DNA of 64,000 bases from Aradus depressus (GCA_963662175.1 OY759220.1:42070136-42134135); one strand, 5' to 3'; positions 9,789 to 20,812 are shown, numbered from the stretch's first letter. Notes: a model not told the origin generated them from the sequence alone. Translations and numbers: made by a program.

Positions 9789-9851
9789 TATATGTTGGAG
9801 ATGCCGGGGATCGAACCCGGGGGAACTTTCACAGGCAAAGCAGTAGTCTAC
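9789..9851 (-). repeat. tRNA-like 3' half (pseudo-tRNA or SINE head remnant)
   Basis: On the minus strand there is a good T arm, CCGGGTTCGATCCCCGG, with box B GGTTCGATCCC, followed by CATCTCCA as an acceptor-like end. The 5' acceptor partner GGAGATG is not found upstream and the anticodon arm is poor. I therefore do not call a functional tRNA. It directly abuts the head of a SINE1 copy. Confidence 0.45.
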
Positions 9852-10220
9852 TGTTATCAAGACATTTACTGAAATGAAATTTTTTCAAAAAACCTTTGAC
9901 ACCAAAATGTTACCAATTCAGAAATCCCTTTGTCAACTTATAGGATTGTGTAAAGGTACCGGCAGTATTTTGATAATATTAGAAGGGATATAGACCCCCT
10001 TTGAAAGGGATATTCAAATTGAATGGAGATTCCAAGGCCTTCAGTATCATTATTTAGAGATCAAAGCAAAGGTGAACGTTGAAAAGCCTTTAAATATATT
10101 TATTGATGTATGTCTTTTTAATGACATTATACAAAGCGTTGTGTGACCAGAACAAACTCACTTATTTTTTGTTCGAAAAATGTTTGACGGTAGCTTATTT
10201 TTTATGTTGATTTAAATTAC

Positions 10221-10223
<3 letters not shown>

Positions 10224-10300
<77 letters not shown>

Positions 10301-10355
10301 AAGTATTTAAATTACTTTATTATATTTAAATTACTTTATTATATTTAAATTACTT

Positions 10356-10389
<34 letters not shown>

Positions 10390-10400
10390 AAGTATTTAAA
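10224..10400. repeat. (TA)n tracts with a repeated TTAAATTACTTTATTA unit
   Basis: About 37 TA units run from 10224 to 10297. Three AAATTACTTTATTA repeats and a second (TA)n tract of about 18 units follow. This is low-complexity DNA capable of cruciform folding. Confidence 0.85.
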
Positions 10401-10440
10401 TAAAAATACATATTATGTACTTTTTCAAATCAACATCCCC

Positions 10441-10790
10441 TATATCTTATGCCGGCAAGTTCCAGATGAATCGGCGTAAAGAGGAAATTCCTGCGTAGGT
10501 CGAATCATATCGGACCTGTGCGTCATAAATGGTCGGAGATAGGTACCTTTTATTTCACAATCTCTTTTTAACCACCGATGCAAAAGGAGAGACGGCTGAA
10601 CCAATTTCAAAGAGTTTTTTTTTTGTTTCAAAAGCTGGTATTTGCGAGATGGTTCTTAGCCATGTTTGGTGGAAACCGGCTATACCGTCTCCAAAATATT
10701 CAGGTTTCATCAGAGCCTGTGTAGGGATCTCGGTCTCTATTACAGCTAGAGACTTGGAGTTTGAGCTCAATTGTTTATATTATTATTATT
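10441..10790 (-). repeat. LINE-tail-like repeat, family D
   Basis: The reverse complement matches 38940-39340. Shared text includes TCTGATGAAACCTGAA, GGCTAACAACCATCTCG-like sequence, the GTTTCAAAAG region and CCGATGCAAAAGGAG. The other copy ends in a GCGTCGGGGGTTAAA-type terminus, which resembles 3' ends of RTE-type LINEs; that assignment is tentative. Open frames here on both strands are incidental. Confidence 0.6.
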
Positions 10791-10802
10791 ATTATTGAAT
10801 AT

Positions 10803-11325
10803 TACAAGGATACATTACGTTTTCGCTCTCCCTCCAAAGCCAATCGACAGTTTGGGCTAAAACTCAATATTTGCCTTGCATAGTGGCTCCTGCACCCTGA
10901 TACTAAATTTTGTGTCGATACATTTATTACATAGGCAGTTATTAGAATATTTTAGTTGAGCCCCTTCTCATTCCCCCCTTCTCTGATAATTCCCCTGAAA
11001 ATTAATAGGTGTCGTCCTTAGAAACCTTTGAATTTACATATGAAATTTCGTGTCTATACATTCATTACAACGGCAGTTATTAGAGTTTCTGTGCTTAACC
11101 TCCCCCAATCGCCTCTTTCCTTTTAGTCAATTTGACTGGAAATCAGTAGGTCGTCCTTATAGGTTCTGGATACACATATAAAATTTCATGTCGATACATT
11201 CATTCCACAAAAATGTTTCTTTCATTTTTAGAATCACTAGTTGGAAAACATGAAATTCCGTTGAAAACTTTGCGTCGAATTTTTTCACCGATTACATAAC
11301 TTCCCCATACTTCTTATAGTTGGGG
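10803..11325 (-). repeat. Family A copy
   Basis: It contains at least three degenerate internal units, each with a CGATACATTCATTAC-like box, a GGCAGTTATTAG box, a pyrimidine-rich stretch, and AATTAATAGGTGTCGTCC. It ends at ACTTCCCCATACTTC and its hairpin partner TTGGGGA. Confidence 0.7.
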
Positions 11326-11458
11326 ATGTAAGCCATTAGCTTATATTCTTGAAATTTGATGTAAGAGATTTATTTTGTTATTATACAAACTGTTACTAAG
11401 ACCAATGGGCAAAAGATCAAAATTAACTTTAAACGACTAATATATATATATAATGCAA

Positions 11459-11900
11459 TATATCAAGCCTATGTGGACCTATGGATTTGAACTACTGGGT
11501 TCTGCCAAGCTTCCAATCTTCAGCGCTTGCAATCCAAAATCCTTCGTACAATAGCCAATGCACCTTATTAATTTCCAACAAAACCTTTCACATTGATTTC
11601 AATAATTCCATTTGTCATCGAATTAGCATTAATACTCTAGTCTGTACCCTCTCTTCTGCCACGACGCCTTAAGCGCCAATGGCCTAGAGACCTTCTCAGA
11701 TCAGGCAGTGACAGTGATTAGCCATAAATGAGTGCGACTCAGTGACTAGGTAGTGTCACTACTGGGTGATTTCTTCTCTATTGACAATTTGACAGTGTGT
11801 TTTTTTTTTTTGTTTTTTTTTTTCTATCATAGCACATTAGCTTGTTGTACACAGTTGTATCTGTTCTTTTTCTATGAATAATAAGAATTATTCCTAGAAT
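11459..11900 (+). pseudogene. Jockey-like LINE, 3' end of ORF2 and 3'UTR (decayed)
   Basis: Several frames together give phrases typical of the reverse-transcriptase tail of Jockey-clade LINEs: MWTYGFELLGSA, then RLQSKILRTIANA-like sequence, SNKTFHIDFN, and LKRQWPRDLL near 11668-11700. Frameshifts and a stop break the frame. The 3' part (GGGTGATTTCTTCTC) recurs in reverse at 12440-12600. 5' truncation at a short (TA)n is typical of LINE insertion. Confidence 0.7.
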
Positions 11901-12089
11901 ACAAAAAATATAGATATCAATTTCTTGTTCGAATGTGACTTTTCTCACAACACAGAAAAATAAATAAGAGAAACGTATGTTTATTAAGATATTGTCTATT
12001 TCACAAAATAAGTATACATATATAATATATAGGAGTACTTCGGGTATCTTCAGCCTTTATTATGGATTTCATAATATATAGGCTAGATT

Positions 12090-12427
12090 ATGTTTTACGA
12101 CTCATGCCCGGGCTTTAACTGCGAGGTCATATCGCCTACCACCAGAGTGCTCTTTCGTCACTCTGGTGGACATGAGCCCGACTCTATAGTGGGAGTCCTA
12201 AATTTTGCCTACCCTAAATTTTATTCACCTAGGGCAAGGGTCTTTAACGAGTACCTGACATCGTACAGGCTCGGGACCATCGCTTAATGTCCCAACCGAA
12301 GGACGGCGTGCTTAAGTTAATTGTACCTCCCAGATAAAATAAACTAAGGGTCTCGGTCGGGTTTCGAACCCACGTTCTTGAGCTCAGAAGGCAAGCACGC
12401 ATACCACTGAGCTACCGGCGCCCTTCA
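12090..12427 (-). mobile_element. SINE1 copy
   Basis: The minus-strand head GGGCGCCGGTAGCTCAG ends at about 12425. The full body, including the TTCGGTTGGGACATTAAG variant, and the CCCGGGCATGAGTCG end are intact. Flanking TTCATAATATATA and TTCATACTATATA look like a slightly diverged target duplication. It sits between two LINE 3' ends in opposite orientation. Confidence 0.85.
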
Positions 12428-12439
12428 TACTATATATAT

Positions 12440-12600
12440 ATATTTTTTTTATTGACAAATAGATATTTTAACTGTATAAAAAATGTGCTATAAGAAAGAT
12501 AATGACAACGTCAAAATGTCAAGAGAGGAGAAATCACCCATTGGTGACACTCCCTAGTCACTGAGTCGCACTCATTTATGGCTAATCAATGTCACTGCTG
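12440..12600 (-). repeat. Jockey-like LINE 3'UTR fragment
   Basis: The reverse strand reads GGGAGTGTCACCAATGGG, then TTTCTCCTCTCTTGAC, ending in an A-rich (AATAAAAAAA) tail near 12445. It matches the 3'UTR of the plus-strand LINE at 11720-11860 and that of the LINE at 57600-59350. Confidence 0.65.
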
Positions 12601-13167
12601 CTGCTAATGAGGTCAGTAGAGATTGATGCTTAAGCCGTCGTTCACAATATCTCTGCAGGAAATGTTAAGTATTAACATAGATATCTGTTGTCCTGAATTT
12701 TCACACTTTAGTGTTTTATAGTCTAGTTCCTAGTATGATAGTAGTGTTGCTAAGTGGCTGAGATGAACGTTTGCCCCTCACACCAGTGGCGGATACAAAA
12801 GAGGGGGTAAAAACAGAATTACCCCTCTCTAGCGAAGAGGCTCATAAGTCAGTTTCGTTAAGGATAAAGAAATATGCAAATTAAATTGGAAAATACATCC
12901 TAGTGATGCGAGAAGGACGTTTTGCAGTCGTGCGCACAGACTTTAATGACGTCATTCTTTTACAGACTCACACTGCAGTAACTGAGTGAAGTTCTATGTT
13001 CGGCTGTCTCTCTGTTCCAATGCCTTTATTTAGCCGTTCTCTTTAACTAAGGATTGAAATAAAGTTCTAAGAGAAAAGAAAATCGTTCTGGAGCGGAGAA
13101 ATAGAAATGTACTTCACCAGCTCTAAGCAACGTTCTTAATCTCCCACTAAACATTTTTCCACTTCAG

Positions 13168-13170
<3 letters not shown>
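12601..13170. other. No gene seen
   Basis: This is mixed-composition intronic DNA without a recognised repeat or frame. A TA repeat starts at 13171. Confidence 0.5.

Positions 13171-13232
<62 letters not shown>
13171..13232. repeat. (TA)n microsatellite
   Basis: An uninterrupted TA tract of about 31 units immediately precedes the RTE-like repeat. Confidence 0.9.
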
Positions 13233-13233
<1 letters not shown>

Positions 13234-13911
13234 TAGCAGTAATACCCGGCGTTGCCCGGGGAACTTTGACTTTTCTCCCAATATCTCCTATTCAGTTCCT
13301 CGACAGTACATTCATGATGTTATAATTTTCAATTATTCATACGGAATAGTCCTTCAACTGTAGTAACGCTAGCTTTGGAGCTAAAACTAATTTATTCAAA
13401 AAGATTTCTCATTAATCGTTGCAATGGTTTTCGAGTTACAAAGATTGCGTGGGTGGATGCTGGGATGGACCAGATATTGAGGTACTAATACGCCTATAAC
13501 CTTCCACAGACGATGACGAAGAAATTAAAAAAAAAATTAATCAAATCCATCAAGCCGTTTGTGAGTTATAGCGGTACAACGCACAGACATTTTCAGCTTT
13601 ATATACAGTCAGTAACAAAAATGTTCGGACGGTTTGATTTTTCAATAAAAAATTATAATAATTAAATGCACAAGTAATAAAAAATAATTTAAAAAAATAA
13701 TTAAAGCCATTTTTCAATCAAGAATAAGAATTCAAAAGTGGGTTAGGATAAAGGAAAAACAGCTTTGATTAGAACAAATAAATATTTTAATTTAATAAAT
13801 TTTATAACAAGTAATGTAGGTAACAAAAATTTTCGGACAAAAATGTAAACAACTATAAATAAATTCAATGTTTTTTTTACGATTTCACAAATTCAAAAAC
13901 CATAATGTTAA

Positions 13912-15456
13912 TTAATATTTGGTTGGGTACCCTTTTTGTGTAATAACATCTTTCATTCGATTCGGCATTGATGATGAAACTAATTTTTTGGTGAAATTTG
14001 GAGATATTTTACCCCACTCTTCTAATAACTTTTGTTTCAATTCGTTTTTTGAAGCAATGGGTGTTAATCGAATTTTCCTGTCGAGCTCACCCCATACGTG
14101 TTCAATTGGGTTGAGATCGGGCGATTGGGGGGGGTTTCATAACTTTAAGGGCAGTTATACAAAAGCCAAGTACGTACCAATTCACAGGTGTGTTTCGGAT
14201 CGTTGTCTTGGTAAAAATGAAAAGTCCGTAAAATCCCAAGTTTTTCAGCACTCTTTTTCAAATTGCTCCTTAGTAATTCGGCATAAACTTTTCCAGTCAT
14301 GGTGGTTTCAATGAAAACCAGTTCACCAATTCCACTAGACGCCATACACCCCCACACCATCACTGAGCCACCCCCATGTTTTACTATTGGTTTTAAATTT
14401 TTTGGATTCAGCTCCTCATTACACCTTCTCCAAATTTTGTCGCGACTGTCGGGACTAAATATATTAAACTTACATTCAAAAGTATTTGCTTGCAATAGAA
14501 CAAACCGCAATAATAAAATATTCTTGTATCTTGTAACTCTTCACAACATAAAAAGAAATCTCAGGTCATGTAATGTCAGAAAACTAGATTTTTGTGATAT
14601 GACGTTGGAAGAGAGCGACAGCAGCGCTGACCCTCGGCAGAAACCGTCCCTTCCCCCTACTCTATCCCCTCCACCTTCCCTCTAAAGAAACTAAGTACCC
14701 AATTTTTCTAATTTAAACGTTTTTTCTCCGATATTTCGACAAATAAATGTTTCCAGATCATGTCCGTTTACTTCCATGTAATATATGTATACATATACTA
14801 TTACTTTACTTTTGTTTACTTCCCTATACATATAATATATTTATACATAATAATATGTACTAAAAATTTTGTAATCGTGTGAACATCAGAGATCAATTGC
14901 ATGCGTGTGTTTATGTGAGAGCTCAAACGCTTTGACCTGACATCGTACAGGCTCATGACCATCGCTTAACATTCCATCCGAAGGACGGAGTGCTTAAGTT
15001 TATTTTACCTCGCAGATGAATGACATTACTCCAAAAAATTTCTGAATGATTCTGGAACTCTTTTGCGAAGCTCAATCTTTTTTTATATTTTTTTCACTCA
15101 CAAACGGTTTTTGGTACTCTCCCATTATATCCTGCTTCTTTTAGAATTCTTCGAACATTTTGTGGGTGAACTTTCTTTCCCGTTTCTCTGTATACCTCGG
15201 CGACGATCTGAGGTGCACTCCTCGAGGGCTTGTTTTTAATTTTCCGGACAACGCTACACCTTTCTCGGTCGTTTAATACTCTTGGACGGCCAGAGGAAGA
15301 TTTCAAATCTATCCGATCCTCGTGCTTATACCTTCGAATTACATCGGCTACGGTGCTTTTACTTCGGCCTACCAAACCACCGATTTTGCGGACACTTTAT
15401 CCTTTTTCATAATTAAAAATTATTATCTGTTGAACTTCAAAAGATGTTCGACCCAT
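13912..15456 (-). pseudogene. Tc1-like transposase pseudogene
   Basis: On the minus strand an ATG at 15456 starts MGRTSFEVQQ; an in-frame TAA at 15397-15399 interrupts it. The helix-turn-helix DNA-binding region follows (GRSKSTVADVIRRYK, then SSSGRPRVLNDRE) down to about 15094. After the insertion the catalytic domain resumes near 14510. The first catalytic Asp, expected in the family's SDES context, is replaced (TFEC), while the second (YQDNDPKHT) is present. A frameshift near 14126-14150, at a G run, puts the last block (QSPDLNPIEHVWGELD), with the third acidic residue, in another frame. It ends with a TAA at 13912-13914. The enzyme cannot be active. Confidence 0.9.
14934..15017 (-). repeat. 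SINE1 fragment inside the Tc1 element
   Basis: Only the segment from CCTGACATCGTACAGG to TTATTTTACCTC is present, that is, the central body without head or tail. It lies at the edge of the foreign segment that splits the transposase. Confidence 0.75.
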
Positions 15457-16104
15457 CTTGACAGCAGGAATTACAAATAACTACTGAATGCAGTAATAGA
15501 AGGATATAAACACATTTTATTTGTTCGGTATTAGCGGTTGGTTGAGAAGGGATTAAAGATCATGATCAGAGTCGCATTTGTTTACAAAACAAACAACAGG
15601 TGTCCAGAAAATTTTGTTACGTGAATTTCTTGTCTTCAATTATTAATGCAAAATTTCCTATTAGCTGTAAATGTTTAATTAATTGTTTTACGGCGTTTTG
15701 AAATGATTGATGATCTCGAAATTTAAAACTTTGCTTGAATTAAATATTTTGCCATATAACTATGTGTAACTGCAAAAGAAAAACAAAATTATAAATTGTC
15801 CGAAAATTTTTGTTACTGATTGTATATGATGATATAGCAAGGATGGGTTGGGGTGATGGTGATGTGGCACCCCTCACAGAAGTACCTGAGCAGGCCTGGG
15901 ACCTTTCAGTCCGTAGTGTCCTCCCACTAGAGTCCGCCCACTTGGCCTACACAAGGATGGGTTGGGGTGATGTGGCAAAAATACGCTATGTGACATTTCA
16001 AAATTTTGAACGGGAGGGGAGATTGTGGGGGCAGGCCCTAATATAAAGATAGTGCTAAGTCTTTAACGAATGATCGGATTGTCATGGAATTTTTTATGTA
16101 GTAT

Positions 16105-16185
16105 TTCTATCCGAAGGATGGCGTGCTCAACTTTTTTTCAGCTCTCTGATAAAAAACCAAAAACCTAAAGGTCTCTGCCGGAATA
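16105..16185 (-). repeat. SINE1 fragment (diverged)
   Basis: ATCCGAAGGATGGCGTGC followed by a degraded copy of the CCTCCCAGATAAAA...AAAGGTCTCTGCCGG region. Head and tail are missing. Confidence 0.55.
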
Positions 16186-16262
16186 CTAGTCATGATTGTG
16201 AGAATTAATCCTTTCTATTCTCATAAATTATCCTTTCAGCTCTCAACACAAATTTATATTCA

Positions 16263-16965
16263 ATTTTTTAGTTTTCCCAGTTATACGCAGTATAGGAAAT
16301 GATATGTAATCGGCCAAAAATTCGATATGGAGTTTTCAACGGAATTTCATGTTTTCCAGTTTCCAAATATGAGAAGAAAAAAAAAAGTGTGTTTGTCTTT
16401 GTTCCTGTGAACACGATAACTCCCGATATAATGAATGTATCAACACAAAATTTTATATGTGAATCTAGAACTACCTAACAACGACATCTGTTGATTTTCA
16501 GTCAAATCGACTAAAGGGAAGGGGGGGATTAGGGGGAAGGCTTAACACACAAACTCTAATAACTGCCGATAGAATGGATCTATCAACACGAAATATATGT
16601 GAATGTAGAACCCTCTAACGATGACATCTGTTGATTTTCAGCCTAATCGGCAGGAGCGAAGGGAGGATCAAGGGGGCTCAACTCAAAAAACCCAATAACT
16701 TTTGATTTACTGATTGTATCGACATGAAACTGCATATTTGAACTCAAAACAGGAGGACATAACCTGTCAAATTTCAGCCCTAACGAAGGGGGCCTATTAA
16801 AAAATCCAAAAACTGCCAATGTAATGAATTTATCGACACAAGTATAAGTATTTAGGAGCCCTTATGTAAGTCAAGCATTGAATATTAGCGCAAACGGTCG
16901 TCTGATTTTGGTGGGGAGAGTTAATTGAATAATTCGTTCTGGGGAAGTACATTTCAGGTGATTCA
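16263..16965 (+). repeat. Family A copy, about 700 bp, four internal units
   Basis: It starts at CCCAGTTATACGCAGTATA and ends at GGGGAAGTACATTTCAGG followed by TGATTCAGTGAC. Inside, the AATCGACTAAAGGGAAG, CTAATAACTGCCGA and CATCTGTTGATTTTCAG boxes recur about every 130-150 bp. Confidence 0.7.
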
Positions 16966-17329
16966 GTGACTGTTTTTTAAATTTGATTCACTTCCTAGTT
17001 CTATTTGTATGTTTTTTTAGTTTGATAATGCCTGAATTGGGACCAAAAGACGAGAAGTCTGTTTTTTAACCATATTATAGCAATAGTAGCCAACAATAAA
17101 ATAAGTTAAAAAAATTATTAATTAAACAAAATTAACGATATTGAAGCCCCTAGAGCAACATTATCAATATTTATTGGCTACATTGGCCTCTGTGAATATC
17201 CCAATGGCTGTGGGTCGTTTGTAAAACATTCCCAATTGGGGAATACTCGTATATCATTCCATAGTTTGCTAATACAGATCCCAATTAAAGTGTAAATATA
17301 ATTATAATCAGGAAAGAAGTTATTACTTA

Positions 17330-17930
17330 CTCCAACCGTCGGTGAATCACCGCCTATGTACTTCCCCAGCAAGAATTCATCAATTATTTTTCCGCTCTCC
17401 CTCCAAAGCCAATCAACCGTTTGAGCTTAAAATCAATATTTGACTTACATAGTGGCTTCCAAATTCTCATATTAATTTATTTGTCTCGATACATTCATTA
17501 CTTTGCCAGTTAATAAGGCTTTTGAATTGAGACCCCCCTCAACACCCCTTTCCATTGGCCGATATCAATGAAATTTGACAGAATATGTCCTCGGTAGGTT
17601 TTGACGACAAATGTGAAGTTTCATGTCGATACATTCATTATCATTGGCAGTTATTAGAGTTTTTGAGTTAAGCCTCCCCCCTAATCCCCTTCTTCCCTTT
17701 GGTCGATTAGACTGAAAATTAATAGGTGTCATCGTTAGAGGGCTCTGAATTAACGTATAATATTTCGTGATGATACATTCATTCTATCGTGAGTTATCAC
17801 GTTCATAGACACACAATCAGATTTTTTTTTTCATTTTTCGAATCAGGGTTTTGGCATGTTTTTTGGTGAAAACTCAGCATCAAATTTTTGACCGATTACA
17901 TAAATTCCCCAATAATCACTTGGGAAGTAA
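17330..17930 (-). repeat. Family A copy, nearly complete
   Basis: The left end is CGGTGAATCACCGCC then TGTACTTCCCCAGC; the right end is ACATAAATTCCCC. Four internal units are recognisable. It ends about 150 bp before LDLa exon 2. Confidence 0.7.
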
Positions 17931-18085
17931 CAACACAACGACCATAGAATATTCGACACGGTCAAAATATCGTGGTCCGAGATATGGATCAAAATCGTGT
18001 CGAGTCCGAGTGAAACATTTTACTAATATGCTAGTTCATTTGTAGTTTATTTTAAGGATTAATATTTTTTTATATTATTTTCCAG

Positions 18086-18241
18086 GTACAGAATGCAGTG
18101 GGGAAGAAGAGTTCCTTTGTCCGAACAGACGCTGCATACAGAAAGCTAACGTCTGCGATTCTCAATGTGATTGCGCCTCAGAAAATGGCACTGACTGCGC
18201 AGATGAAATAGACTGTGAAAAGTTCTATACAGAAATACATG
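18086..18241 (+). CDS. LDLa exon 2
   Basis: TTTTCCAG precedes and GTGAGA follows; both junctions are phase 1. The first split codon completes Cys 6 of module 1 (T+GT). The exon encodes a second LDLa module: EEEFLCPNRRCIQKANVCDS and then CADEIDC. It has eight cysteines instead of six: the extra pair is in SQCDC and NGTDC, around the fifth position, and they may form an added disulfide. NGTD gives an N-glycosylation sequon. The last residues (EKFYTEIH) form a linker. Sequence order with exon 1 is continuous (C-T-E-C), leaving only two residues between modules. Confidence 0.88.
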
Positions 18242-18359
18242 GTGAGATATATATATATATTTATATTATTCTGTCAGTATATGAGCGATTGTGGTCAAGT
18301 TCAAGCAAATGGTCAAAGTTAATTTCTGTTTCTTTTTGAGTTATGTATAATCGGAATTT

Positions 18360-18690
18360 TTTACAATGTATATGGGAAGTTTTGTGATAGGACAAAAATT
18401 CCATGTTGAATTTTCAATAGAATTTCATTTTTTTCTAATTCTCTGGTGTTCAGCCAAATCGGCCAGAGAGAAAGAAGGGATTAGGGGGGAGGGTTAATAC
18501 TCAATTCAAAAACCCCAATAACTGCCGATTTAATGACAATATCGAGGCAAAATTTTATATTTATATTCAACACTCAATAAGGAAGACACTTTATGATTTG
18601 CAACCATATCGGCCATGATTTGCAACCATATCGACCAAAGGGAAGGGTGGGGGGTGGCTTAACACAAAAACTGCAGTAACTGCCGTATAC
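18360..18690 (+). repeat. Family A fragment
   Basis: Phrases AATTTCATTTTTTTC, AATCGGCCAGAGAG and ACCCCAATAACTGCCG identify it. A CATATCG(G/A)CCA segment is locally duplicated. Confidence 0.55.
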
Positions 18691-19056
18691 CATCCCCATA
18701 CCTTGTATATAATTCCGCTTCATCAGTACATTTATCTTACAAAATAGTGACCCTATTTAATAACTCCTTATTTTGCCGCTAGAGAACAGTCTGGTTGACC
18801 GCTAGAGTCGCGGTGGTCCAAGGAATGTAATATAAGTGTCCTACCACCCCCCCCCCCCCCCCACATATTAAAAATATTTTCATGAATGGAGGAACACTGC
18901 TCATCAGTCCGCATACTCATTACACCCTTAATTTATTATCATCATCAAACCCATTATTATCCATTTATTAAATTTTAACAAAAATTCTACAGTCCATTTG
19001 GGGTCCAATGTCTAATATATTTGTAGTACATATAAGACATACACTGAGACATAAAG
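18691..19056. other. No gene seen; poly-C run
   Basis: The sequence is unassigned. A run of about 15 C lies at 18847-18861. Confidence 0.45.
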
Positions 19057-19272
19057 TTAAGCACGCCGTCCTTCGGATGGGACGTTAAGCGATGGTCCCG
19101 AGCCTGTACGATGTCAGGTACTCGTTAAAGACCCCTACCCTAGATGAATACAACTTTAGAGTAGGCAAAATTTAGTACTCCCACAGTAGAGTCGGGCTCA
19201 TGTCCACCAGAGTGACGAAAGAGCGCTCCGGTAGTAGGCGATATGACCTCATAGTTAAAGCCTGGGCATAAT
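19057..19272 (+). mobile_element. SINE1, 5'-truncated
   Basis: It begins in the body at AAGCACGCCGTCCTTCGG, lacks the tRNA-like head, and ends at GGGCATAATAACTAACTA, the TAACTAAC tail type. Confidence 0.8.
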
Positions 19273-19379
19273 AACTAACTATAAGACATACATTGTTTCT
19301 TTCCTCTGGGAAAAAGTGAAATTATTTGAAGATAATAGTGTTAGTTCGGATGTTATTTCTTTAATTCACCAGCTGTGCG

Positions 19380-19630
19380 AAGTATAGTGGAAGTTATGTA
19401 ATCGGTCAGAAGTTTGATGTCGAATTTTCAACGGAATTTCGTGTTTTCCAACTCCTTGATTCCAAAAATGAAAAAAAAAACTAACTGTATATCTGTGAAC
19501 AAGATAACTGCCGATAGATTGAATGTATCAACACGAAATCTTATAACTGAATTCAGAACCCCAAAAAGGACAACACTTGTTGATTTTCAAAATGTATTAT
19601 GAGAATTCAGAAGCCCTTTCTCTCCTCTGG
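19380..19630 (+). repeat. Family A fragment
   Basis: Starts at GCGAAGTATAGTGGAAG, then ATGTAATCGGTCAGAAG, with the ATAACTGCCGATAGATTG box. Truncated at the right. Confidence 0.55.
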
Positions 19631-19917
19631 TAGTAGAAATCCCCTCTAAATTTCCCTCATAACAAACCTTTTATATATCTAGATTTTTCTTTCTTCAAAT
19701 AATCTCCTTTTTTCTTCTTAGAAATTCCATTTAAGGTAAAGTGGGAGAACTACTCCTGTAACCGAAAGAGACACTTTAAAAGTGGATTCTATGAAGAAAA
19801 AAAAAATTATACAGCGTAGTTCTGAGTGACTTTCTCTTTCTCAGTAATGCCAGTTTGAAATGATTTTGAGAAGGGAGAGAGAATTACTGACTACCAATAA
19901 TAGGGGGGGGTTAGGGT
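19631..19917. other. No gene seen
   Basis: AT-rich sequence without a recognised element; a G run lies just before the duplicated block that starts at 19918. Confidence 0.4.
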
Positions 19918-20629
19918 TTATGACTCATGCCCGGGCTTTAACTACGAGGTCATATCGCCTACTACCAGAGCGCTCTTCCGTCACTCTGGTGGACATGAGC
20001 CCGACTCATACTGTGGGAGTCCTAAATTTTGCCTACCCTAAATTTTTATTCACCTAGGGTTAGGGGTCTTTAACGAGTACCTGACATCGAACAGGCTCGG
20101 GACCATCGCTTAACGTCCCATCCGAAGGACGGCGTGCTTAAATTTATTTTACCTCCCAAATAAAATAAACTAAAAGGCTTCGGTCGGGTTTCGAACCCAC
20201 GATCTTGAGCTCAGAAGGCAAGCACGCATACCACTGAGCTACCGGCGCCCTCGGTCATACTATATTTTATTTGACAACCTGTGAAATAATCACTTCTCAC
20301 TACATCAGCTATCTTCATATTTAAGCCAAATCGACCAGAGGGAAGGGGGGATTAGTGTAAGGGATTAACTCAAAAACGCTAAGAACTGCCGGTGTGTTGA
20401 ATGTATCGACAAGAAATTTCATATTTAAGGTCAAAACCCACTGAGGACAAAACGTCAAATTTCAAGGAAAGGGTGTGTTCAGGGAAAGGGCCCAAAAACC
20501 CTAATAACTTCCGATGTAATGACTTCCAGTTATTAAAAAAAAAATAATAATGAAATTTCTTGTCGATACATTCAATACACCGGCAGTTATTAGGGTTTTT
20601 GAGTTAAGCCATTACACTAATCCCCCCTT
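19918..20629. repeat. Segmental duplicate of 8211-8926 (SINE1 plus hairpin-element tail plus family A)
   Basis: The block copies 8211-8926 almost base for base, including the SINE1 copy (about 19918-20255, minus), the tail CGGTCATACTATATTTTA, and family A down to AATCCCCCCTTC. The shared variants (CATCGAACAGGCTC, AAAGGCTTCGGTCG) are otherwise rare among SINE1 copies, so this is a copy of the composite locus and not two separate insertions. Confidence 0.9.
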
Positions 20630-20722
20630 CACCTAGGGTAGGGGTCTTTAACGAGTACCTGACATCGTACAGGCTCGGGACCATCGCTTAACGTCCCATC
20701 CGAAGGACGGCGTGCTTAAGTT
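20630..20722 (-). repeat. SINE1 fragment
   Basis: From CACCTAGGGTAGGGGTC to TGCTTAAGTTTATTTAA, joined directly to the end of the duplicated block. The joint may be a recombination point in the shared CACCTAGGG area. Confidence 0.7.
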
Positions 20723-20812
20723 TATTTAATACCACCAATAATAAAGAAATATTTTATAATTCGTTGCTAGGCGATACAATTGAAACATTACTTCAAAATA
20801 TTTCCTTCCTGA

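Larger units (their letters stand above)
13606..15822 (-). mobile_element. Tc1-like DNA transposon, disrupted
   Basis: Terminal inverted repeats read CAGTCAGTAACAAAAATG on the left and CAATCAGTAACAAAAATT on the right, inside TA dinucleotides (13604-13605 and 15823-15824), the Tc1/mariner target duplication. The 2217-bp element is longer than a usual 1.6-1.7 kb Tc1 because a foreign segment of about 500 bp (about 14520-15060), with a SINE1 fragment in it, lies within the transposase gene. Confidence 0.9.
13234..16060 (+). repeat. RTE-like repeat (family B) split by a Tc1 element
   Basis: The sequence begins CTAGCAGTAATACCCGG followed by CGTTGCCCGGGG, a widespread arthropod repeat motif, and continues to 13605. 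It resumes after the Tc1 element at 15823 (TATATGATGATATAGC) to about 16060. A second copy of the same start lies at 38131. The lineage is uncertain; it may be a LINE 3' region. Confidence 0.6.

Noticed and set aside
14299..14685. Open frames on the plus strand at 13919-14314 and 14299-14685
   Set aside because: They are antisense shadows of the Tc1 transposase on the minus strand and have no family signature.
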